Of a stretch of 64,000 bases of DNA, positions 55,887 to 64,000 are shown in pieces. Source of the stretch: Portulaca oleracea (taxonomy: Eukaryota > Streptophyta > Magnoliopsida > Caryophyllales > Portulacaceae); contig CM055876.1 of the NCBI GenBank assembly GCA_029582165.1, positions 23,164,317 through 23,228,316 of the forward strand, read 5' to 3'. Position 1 is the first letter of the stretch. Each line of letters begins with the position of its first letter. The notes beneath the pieces are model-generated. The model was not told the DNA's origin. It did not search any database and was given only the letters and a program-made list of their open reading frames with translations. Both the position numbers and the translations under genes were made by a program.

Positions 55887-58800
55887 CTAAGTTCCTGGGT
55901 TCTTGAAAAGCTCCAAACAGTGTTCTTGGTCCAAGTTTCGACTCCAAAACTTGCCATAATACTCAGCATATGTGAAGTCTCTGTAAACGGCACGTGATCC
56001 ATCAGATATCAGGGATGGTGGAACACTGAGCAATGCATCATTTTGCGGGCAGAGGAATGAGGCCACCGATATTCTTGGTTTGTTGGAATTGACCACTGCT
56101 CTGTGCCATACGCTCTTGTAAATCCCATTACTCAATGCCTGTTCAAATCATCCAATTCACTTCGTTACTCATTTTATGTTATATAAATTATCCAACGACT
56201 TGGCAATTGTGTCATTCAATTCGAGTTTGGGTCTGGTCCATTTGTAATGGATTAGCTCGGCTTAACAAGGTTTAGATTGAGACACGTCTAGGTTGGATCA
56301 TTTTTAAGCGAGTTGTGATTTAGCGTCATATAAGCAGACCTAGCAAATTGGTCATCTGGGTCGGGTTCAGGTTAGATACTTAGATCCATTAGAATTATAT
56401 TTGTTTGGTTCAACAAGGTTTGGGACAGGTTGCTTTATTCTTTTCAGATAATATAATTTTTTAGAAAGTGTTTGGTTGATGGAAAGTCTTGGTAAAATTG
56501 GTAAACTTTCTCATGTTCACTAATTTTTTCTATATTTGGTTGTATTTAGGCTTTGGAAAAAATTTAGGGATATTGGATAACAATATACCGACCTTTCGAG
56601 GTATTGGATTGTAATATACCGACTTTTACTCTTAACAATATCCCAGACATTTTATACTTAGGTGAAATTATTATACCAACATTGACTAAGGCTAGGGGGT
56701 GGTATTTGATGAACTGGTCTCTGTGCTGACGTGGTAGGTAGAGAGTAAAAAACGGGCCCCTACCCAGTAACCCCGTTAACCCCTCCGCTATTCTCACTAA
56801 CCCACGTTTAAAATTCGGCCCTAGCACAGTGACCAGGGGGTGGCGAACCGGTCTCCATGCTGACATTGATGTATATTTGATAGCCATATACATCAAGGTC
56901 ATCAAGGGAGACATCAAATACACACCAAAGGAGCCAAATACTTGATTACATAGAAAAGGAGCCCCATTCACTCATGTCTCTTTCCCAAACGAATGGCTAC
57001 ATCAAGGGTAGCTCGGTAATTTGCTCCATATCTCGAGAACCAAGAAGCTATTGGGAAAATCATCCTAGAGCCAAAGAGAGATCATTCAAAGAGCTTTCTT
57101 TTGGTTTTTGAATCTTGAAATTTGGATTTGAAACGAGCAAGTTATCATTGTTTTAATCTAGCTTATGTACATTTGTATCTTTATGATGTCACACTTATTT
57201 AGGATGATGTAAGCTAGATGCCTTGTATTTCTTGCATTTCACACACCAAGGGGGGCTTCCATTTAGTATAAATAGACCCCTTGGGTGCCTTATAACCACA
57301 CATTATTGATAAATCAAGTACAAACACATGGTGTTGTTTTCTCTCTAGCTTTTGTGCTAGATTTCGTTTCTCTTGAGGGAGATTCGACCTATCCCTACTT
57401 CTAGCCTTGGGTTGGCATCCCTTGGTGGTGAAAGGTAGAATTGGAGAGTTCTTTGAGGTGGTGTGCCTATATCCTCATTGAAGTCTTCAAAGCCATTATC
57501 ATTCATTTATTCGTTCATCAAGCGTTCATCACATATTCATCATTCAAACGTTCAACCTTGGTAACCATCTTTCATTGTTCTTTCACGTTTCCATCTCTTT
57601 TTCATTCCATTCTTGGGTCCTTAAGAACTTAGAGAAGGAGATTCTAATCTTCGTTTTTAAAGATCCTGATTTCTATGTGTAATGAGATCTCTTTGATCCC
57701 ATTATACATCAGACATGCATGAGACACAACTAACTAATGTCTTGTAACGTGGGTTAATGAGAAAAACGAAGGGGTTAACGAGGTTATTGGGTTGAGGTAG
57801 GTGTTTTCCCTCATGTTAGCCACATCAGCACAAAGACCGGTTCACCACCCTTTTAATTACTGTTAGTATAATAATATCACCTAAGTATAAAGATCAGAGA
57901 TATTATTGTCCAATAGTAAATGTCAGCATATTACAATCCAATAATTCTAAAGGTTGGTATATTAGCATCCAAAAATCCAAAAATTTACAATAGGCACACA
58001 ATTTCCACCTTTCCCCAGGGAACTTTTATGTGGGTCTAAGGGAAATCTTTATGAAGTTTGTTGGGAAATCAAATGATGAGCAAATTTCGAAAAAGAATAT
58101 TGGATCGTACATACCAACCTTTGGTGGTATTAGATCGATATATACTAAACTTTAAATTTTGACACAATATGCCTGACATTTATATACATTAAGTCTGTTT
58201 CAATATATTAATAATACCTATGTATACACCTGACATTTATATATGTTCCTTTCAAAAATACCCATGCTAATTTCAGCCAAACACTGTGAAAGTGAAAATA
58301 GATAATAAGCGTAACATGGACATTCTAAACATTTTTTTAAGAAAAAGTTACAATTTCAATCAAATACTGTAAAAAGCTTCTCAGGATTTTGGGATGTAGG
58401 CCAAGTACTATACTGTAAAATATAGGTTTCCAGGAAAGTTTATCCCAAGAAAAACTTTTTCTCCACGTAAAATTTCCCTGGGTTTCTCACCAAACACTCT
58501 CTTAAAAACCGAACAATTTTGGTGAAAGAGAAACTTGAGTTAGGATGGGTCTATTCGAGTTCCATTCCATTTCAGGTTAATTAGTTTTTGCATTTAGTTT
58601 TCACATTTTCAAGTCTAGATCAGGTCAAGTTCAAATGGATCATGTAGGTTGGGTCAGTTTTGTCAAGATTACATACACAATTGTCTTGTGAAATGAGCAA
58701 CTTCAATCGAAGGTGATTTGGAGTCAAGTTGGGTCAAATTGGGTCATCTCAAATCCAAGTCCACTACAGGTGGATTAAATTTGGCATTTTCAAGTATGGA

Positions 58801-59172
58801 CTGGACTGGGTTCATGTGAGTTATTCCGGTGGGATCAGTAATTGTACCTGTAATTGGTCACCAATGTTAATGACAAAAGCGTCAGGGTGAGGCTTGACAG
58901 CAAGCCATTTGCCATTCTTGAGGACTTGGAGGCCTGATACACCCAAGTCTTGGAGAAGTATGGTAAGGGCATTCGGGTCAGTATGACCCGGCAACCCGTA
59001 AGTCATCTCGGGTTCCGGGCACGGCGGGTAGTAGTTAATGGCCATGTGTTGTCCCTGTTCTCCAAGCACCTTCCTCAAGTAGTCTCTCTGCAAACCTAAG
59101 CTCTCTGATATCAACTCCTCTAATCTGAACCCAAGTTCACGTACTTCTTTACAGTATTTGCTCACTACTTCC
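55887..59172 (-). CDS. DMR6-like 2-oxoglutarate/Fe(II) dioxygenase, C-terminal two exons
   Basis: Exons (reverse strand): 59172-58848 (325 nt, acceptor and donor both canonical) and 56138-55887, ending TAG. They join in phase to give about 191 residues. Exon A reads NYYPPCPEPEMTYGLPGHTD, with the first iron-binding His and Asp in GHTDPNALTILLQD. Exon B carries the second His in YKSVWHRAVV and the oxoglutarate-binding Arg-x-Ser in KPRISVASF. This is the signature of the DMR6/DLO group, soluble salicylic-acid-hydroxylating enzymes that dampen immunity. The first ~150 residues must lie beyond the right edge; I found no earlier exon up to 64000. A 2.7 kb intron full of repeats separates the two exons. 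Confidence 0.85.
56567..57972. mobile_element. Foldback element with ~250 bp inverted arms, in the dioxygenase intron
   Basis: The left arm (gatattggataacaatata...acccacgtt, about 56567-56810) is an imperfect reverse complement of about 57730-57972. Shared landmarks are attggattgtaatat, tatacttaggtga and cgttaaccc. The arms surround a solo LTR. No transposase is visible. Confidence 0.65.
56867..57711 (+). mobile_element. Solo LTR (845 bp) with exact target duplication GACAT
   Basis: Starts TGATGTATATTTG and ends TTATACATCA, with gacat on both sides (56862-56866, 57712-57716). A TATA-type run (agtataaatagaccc) lies near 57267. It is inside the foldback element and inside the dioxygenase intron, so it is the youngest of the three layers. 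Confidence 0.82.
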
Positions 59173-60079
59173 CTGTCAAATCAAACAATTTTCCAGGTTA
59201 GAACTTAGAACTATGCATATTAGCTGCTGATTGTAAATCAAACAGATGGCCTTAATGTATGATAGGATCATTTCATTCACCAGAGGGGGCAAAGCTCAGG
59301 CCAGTGGACTATTTATCATTTTCGATTTGTCATAATAAAGATGATTTCTCACATAGAAAATTTGTGTAGCATGATGCATATGTTCACTACAGTTAATTTA
59401 CAAATATATAAGTTTTATATAAAGGCAAGACACTTAACATGTGTCTTGCTATCATTTTTGTTATATGTATTATTATAGTTATAGAAGTTAATCATATAAT
59501 TTGTTTCAATTTGATTTATAAATATAAAAATTTTATATAAAGACAAAATATTTAAGATATGTCTTACCCCAAGATATGTATCATTTTCATTCTTTATTTT
59601 AACCCAAACTTTATAAACATTACATTATCTAACTTTATCTAACTTTATACATTTCCACCAAATACCTAACTTTATTTTAGACAACTTTATCTTCCCCACT
59701 GAGAAAACATACCCAAAATAGAAACTGTTCAGACCCAAAAAAGAAACTTATTAGGATTTTGGCTGTCAAACAAAAAAGGAAAAGTAATTTTCGCTTATAA
59801 CACGGAGATGGATCCTTTCATATCCTGCCAATCAACACGTGGTGAATACAGCCACAAAAACAATGAAAGAGAGTAATGGGCCTGATTGGGGGTTTTATTA
59901 TGTAGACCCAGTCCAAATACGCGTTTACATGGACCTATCATAAATTCCAAATCACAAATGGACCCAAAGTAATAAAGACTCTACTGACAATTTCGTACCT
60001 GTCATAATCAAAAGACCGCCCTGTACATGTCAATTTATCTCATCTTATCTGCCATTTGTTTTTTATTTGCTAGTATATA
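59173..60079. other. AT-rich intron or upstream DNA of the dioxygenase gene
   Basis: No exon recognised. It holds a pair of similar stretches with aaatttttatataaaggcaaga-like sequence near 59400-59570. Confidence 0.45.
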
Positions 60080-60275
60080 CTATCTCCATTCCAAAATATT
60101 TGTCCGTTGATTAAATTTTGACTGTTAATTACTCATAAATTATAATGAATTAAAATATGAAATCACTACCATTAGAAAAATATGACTGTTAATTTTATAT
60201 TGTAACTCATTATAATATATGAGTAATCAATAGTCAAAATTTAGTCAACGGACAAACATATTGGGACGGAGGTAG
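60080..60275. mobile_element. Stowaway MITE
   Basis: CTATCTCCATTCCAAAATAT ... ATATTGGGACGGAGGTAG termini, flanked by TA (60078-60079, 60276-60277); 196 bp, noncoding. Confidence 0.8.
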
Positions 60276-60903
60276 TATCTAAAAGATGAAAATTTTTAAT
60301 AAATGGGGAAAGTATTTTAAAGTGGTTGATTGGTTAACAACTAAACAAGTTATTCATCAATCTATTACTGTAGATTTAGACCAGGGCAAATAAAATCAAT
60401 TTAATTGAATAATTGATGACTAAAGGTCAAACATCTAAGTTTCAGTTAAAAAGAATATCCTGTTAAAAATGTTTTTTTATAAAAAATGATAATTTAATTC
60501 AAAAGTTGCCCAAAGATGCATAGATGCAAAATATCTTAATTAGTGATAAAAAGGATATAAATCAAATTTCAACAAAAATAACTTTGTAAATAAATTAATT
60601 TTACTACATTTATTGCAAACTATGAATCCAAATGGCCAATAATAAGTCGTTAACACACAATTAACAGCTAACAACTATTTGTCAAATAGTCTTTATATAG
60701 AAATTTAATTTTCATTTTTGGAGGCAATAAATTTTTTCTTATATGTAATTGATTAGTGATGGTTACATTTAAATTTGTAAAATGTAGTTAGTGGGGTCAG
60801 ATATGATTTGGTTGGTGATAAGAATGGTGAATGTAGGAGTTGTTATATAGGTAAAAAAGAAAATGTGAGTTAAGAGATGTGTGATTATTTAAATATTGTT
60901 ATA
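60276..60903. other. AT-rich DNA
   Basis: No coding or repeat structure seen. Confidence 0.5.
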
Positions 60904-61161
60904 CTCCCTCCATTCCATATTAATTGTCATAGTTTTGACTTTCACGGTCTCCAATATCATTCTTTGATTGATAATTTCTTGCATAATATGTTATTAACAA
61001 TTGCAATATTATACTTTTATGATAGTATTTTTCATTACGAATCTAATGGTAGTAATTTTATATAGCAACTCATTGTATATATTGAGAAATTTACGGGTCA
61101 AAATTTTTGAAATTTGACTGCATAATTTCCAAAGACGACAGTTAATATGGAACGGAGGGAG
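60904..61161. mobile_element. Stowaway MITE
   Basis: CTCCCTCCATTCCATATTAA ... TTAATATGGAACGGAGGGAG termini with flanking TA; 258 bp. CTCCCTCC is the canonical Stowaway end. Confidence 0.85.
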
Positions 61162-61582
61162 TAGTAAGGTGACTAAAAGTAAGAAAAGAAAAGAAAGTGA
61201 AGTAAAACAATGTTGTGGTTATTTTGATTATTGTAGTTTGATGTGGTTATTTTTAACAAATAAAAAAAAGCAGGGCATATAAAATTCAATAGCCATGATT
61301 ATATTTAGGTTATGTACTTTTGTTAGGTTGGTTCTAATTTTCCTAATTTATCCCAATTTATCCTTATTTATCACAACCTAATACAATTTCCCAATAAAGC
61401 ATTCACTCTAAAAGTACAATTCCCAAAAAAAAACATCATAGCTTATTATAACTTATCCTAATTTATCCAAACCTAACTATCTTAACTTGAAAATAATTCA
61501 TCCAAAGAATAGGGTCTTAATTGATTTAGATAAATTACACCTATGTTCTTTTGTGCGGTAAACCATGTGTGATAAATGATAT
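61162..61582. other. AT-rich DNA with one copy of an inverted dispersed repeat
   Basis: About 61410-61520 (gtacaattccc...ttgaaaataattcatccaaagaa) is the reverse complement, with indels, of about 63590-63715. Confidence 0.55.
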
Positions 61583-61583
61583 A

Positions 61584-61828
61584 GGTCGTGTTCTTTTCTG
61601 CGGTTGGCAAACTGCGGTGCCACAGTCTACCGCAATTTGCACAACCCACCGCATTTTACCGCAAATCATTACTTTTCTCTCTCCTCACTTTTCTCCTCTA
61701 CTTTTTACATTCTCTCTCCTCACCTACCCCACATACTAATAACCTACCACAATTCCACCACACCCCACCACAATTCCACCACACCCCACCACACCATTCC
61801 GCAAAATACCGCATAAAAGAACACGGCC
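61584..61828. mobile_element. Harbinger/Tourist-type MITE, copy 2
   Basis: GGTCGTGTTCTTTTCTGCGG and CCGCATAAAAGAACACGGCC termini. Strong similarity to copy 1 throughout, including the C/T-rich centre, here with an extra ccaccacaattccaccacacc repeat. The target duplication is ambiguous (tat or ta). Confidence 0.75.
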
Positions 61829-62728
61829 TATAATATGGCAATGTTATGGAAAGTTTGGTATGATACAGTAAGATATGATCAAATTTATGATAAGAATGGT
61901 ATGTGAGGAAAGAGAATGTTATAAAAGTAGAAGAGAAAAGTGAGAATAGAGAAAGTTATGATTATTATAGTAAAATATGAAATGATATAGTATGGGATAA
62001 AAATATTGTGTTAAGTATGAAAAAATATGATAGATGCGGTATGGAAGGACATATTATTGTTTCCGCCTTCCCTCTATATGCGTTAAATTAGCCATTGCCT
62101 TCACCCTTTGGCCCAGTCAACTAACATACTATCTTGTCCACTGTCTGTCTGGCATTATACGTGCCCCCTCAATGTCCGCACTTCCCTCCAAATAAACAAC
62201 CACCACACCTCATAAAGAAAAAGTACCCCCAAGGTGAAGAAGACAATGCACAGCACATGTAAATGTTTGTAATTGTTTTCATACTTGCTCTCATTTGTTG
62301 CATTTAATTTTCATAGTTTCTAGCTAATTTAGCAATCTAGTCTTCAATTTTTTTAATTAAATTTACTTTTAAAAATTACATTATTATGACCCCAATTTTT
62401 TGTGTGATGGGGTAATTTTTTCCTAACTAATCCAAAAGAACAAAGCCTACAAAATTATTGATATTAATTTTATGTTCTAAATTATTATATATAGTGAATA
62501 ATGAATATTTTATTTCCCATAAGAATAAATAATAAGATACAAAGGGAATACAAGAGAAGAAGATATAAACAATGAGCAGAGACAATGTCAGCCATAATTT
62601 TATTTATTATTTATAAAATTAGCTATACCCAAAAAAGTGTTATCATTTTCTATCCAAAAAAATTATATATATATATATCACTATAAAGATAAATCTTAAA
62701 AAGTAAACTTAATAGTCTTTGGAATGTA
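61829..62728. other. AT-rich DNA
   Basis: No exon, RNA gene or clear repeat. A TA microsatellite lies at about 62664-62678. Confidence 0.5.
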
Positions 62729-62956
62729 CTCCCTCCATTTGTTTTTATCTATCACCTAGAAAATTATGTTAAAAATTTTAACCGTTAATATCTTAATTTG
62801 TATAATGATTTATTATACAAAATTAGTATCATTAGATTTATAATAAAAATACTATTCAAAAAATATAATATTATATATTTTATAAAAAATTTATATTAAA
62901 AATTATTAATTAAAAATTAATACTGAAAATTATAAATGACAGATGAAAAAGAACAG
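62729..62956. mobile_element. Stowaway MITE (right end decayed)
   Basis: CTCCCTCCATTTGTTTTTAT at the left after TA; the right end gacagatgaaaaagaacag before TA is a weak mirror. About 228 bp. Confidence 0.6.
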
Positions 62957-64000
62957 TATTTCTTTTCCATCTTGGATGTGGATGCGTTGACAAATATTTT
63001 TTTATTCTTTCAAAAAAGGACAGCCATTGATGTCAATTCTTTACCATGGCAAGTGGCAAGGTTCTGTATTCTACATTTATGTTGATTACTGACATTTGTC
63101 CACATATGTCCTTGCCTACCTACCAATGAGACTCGTTCAATTCAATGAAACTACACTTCTTCAAGTCCTTCTAGATATTGTGCATATATTTTGAAAAAAA
63201 TGGATAACCACTATCATGATGTGGTACGTATTTGTTGTCAAAGTTGTGGGCGTCTGTTCATTCGTACCTTTATAAAATCTAAGTGTGGGCCTACTTTATT
63301 CTGCCCTTTTCATAATAAAGTAGTCAAGTACAGATAGATTTTATTTGTAATAAAGTAGTCAGATACAGACAAATTTTGAAAACAGTTAATTAGCTATTTG
63401 CATATAATGTCCTAAAATTCCATGGCACATCTAGAATATGAAAGAATGGGTCCTCCACAATTCAAATATAGCCAATTTTCTGTCATTATCAATGATTATT
63501 TAAGAGGTTAAAGCACAAATGGGACAAAAATTTTATAAGTAACTTTCTGACCTGGTGAATGTTAAAATTAAAAGAGGTGAAATACACTTATATTATGTTC
63601 TTTGGATGAGTTATTTTCAAATTAAGATAAGCTATGATATTTTTTGGGGAATTGTGTTTTTGGAATGAATGATTTTTTGAAGAATTGCATTTATGTTAGG
63701 ATAACTTATGACGGTTAAATTTAACCTGACAAAAAAATAAGGCTTTAATGTATAGAGTATAATCCTTTAGTGTGAAATATTATTGTTAATACAATTGAAA
63801 GAAATTTAATGTCCAAATTATTATTTCAAGGTGGATAATATCGGCTAAGAAAATTGAAATATATTTAACTTTGGTTTTGTTTTTTGGGTGAGAATATAGA
63901 AGTAAGAAGATAGATCGATTTGCATTCATCTGTACAATTCATTTAAAATAAAATATTATGTATTCAAGTATTTTTTTTTCTATTTAAGAAATTCAATTTC
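62957..64000. other. AT-rich DNA to the right edge
   Basis: No exon recognised on either strand. It contains the second copy (about 63590-63715) of the inverted dispersed repeat. A direct repeat, aataaagtagtcaagtacagataga / aataaagtagtcagatacagacaaa, lies at 63313-63375. Confidence 0.5.

Larger units (their letters stand above)
56465..58500. mobile_element. Outer inverted-repeat element in the dioxygenase intron
   Basis: agtgtttggttga at 56466 and caccaaacactctc at about 58484-58497 are inverted, and further C/T-rich matches lie inside. The terminus type resembles the element at 539-1680. Several other repeats lie within it. The boundary is approximate. Confidence 0.4.

Overview
This window is nuclear DNA of a flowering plant, most likely a eudicot. 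It is AT-rich and repeat-dominated. It holds two recognisable plant genes, split by introns: a caffeic acid O-methyltransferase on the + strand, and the 3' half of a DMR6-type 2-oxoglutarate dioxygenase on the - strand. Almost everything else is retrotransposons, many nested in each other, plus small inverted-repeat DNA elements.

Layout: 1-2875 holds a 1.1 kb inverted-repeat element carrying five 164-165 bp internal repeats, and a LINE relic. 2925-16092 is a ~13 kb Athila-type Ty3/gypsy element with two LTRs, a tRNA-Asp primer site, decayed gag-pol and the extra Athila ORF2. 16093-18787 is AT-rich DNA with a Helitron-like 3' end and two MITEs. 18829-25858 is a minus-strand LTR split by a complete 5.97 kb non-autonomous LTR element (19155-25123, target duplication GTATT) that encodes a small CCHC protein. 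27652-30524 is the O-methyltransferase (four exons, 364 aa). 31200-38800 holds a receptor-like-protein relic, a copia relic, an inverted pair of LTR-like sequences and local duplications. 38991-55010 is one L1-type LINE with a 17-bp target duplication, split by a 6.7 kb tRNA-Met-primed Ty3/gypsy element (42974-49692) and by a 3.7 kb probable solo LTR (50396-54137). 55887-59172 is the dioxygenase 3' half; its large intron holds a solo LTR inside an inverted-repeat element. 59173-64000 is AT-rich with Stowaway- and Harbinger-type MITEs.

The most interesting signal cuts across families. The Athila element, the non-autonomous CCHC element, the tRNA-Met-primed element and its divergent minus-strand relative carry four different short GC-rich palindromes (the last two are variants of one another). 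All use nearly the same geometry: palindromes come in pairs about 21-22 bp apart, and pairs recur about every 67-78 bp. The arrays lie in the LTR, and in the three families where I can place a TATA-like box they sit just upstream of it. In the two Athila-like elements a second array lies inside the element. Spacer lengths are conserved while spacer sequences are not. This looks like a convergent or shared cis-element built from helically phased dimer-binding sites. I do not know of a description of it.

All reading frames in the retroelements are broken by stops and frameshifts, except the 268-aa CCHC frame. The two host genes look intact as far as they are visible.
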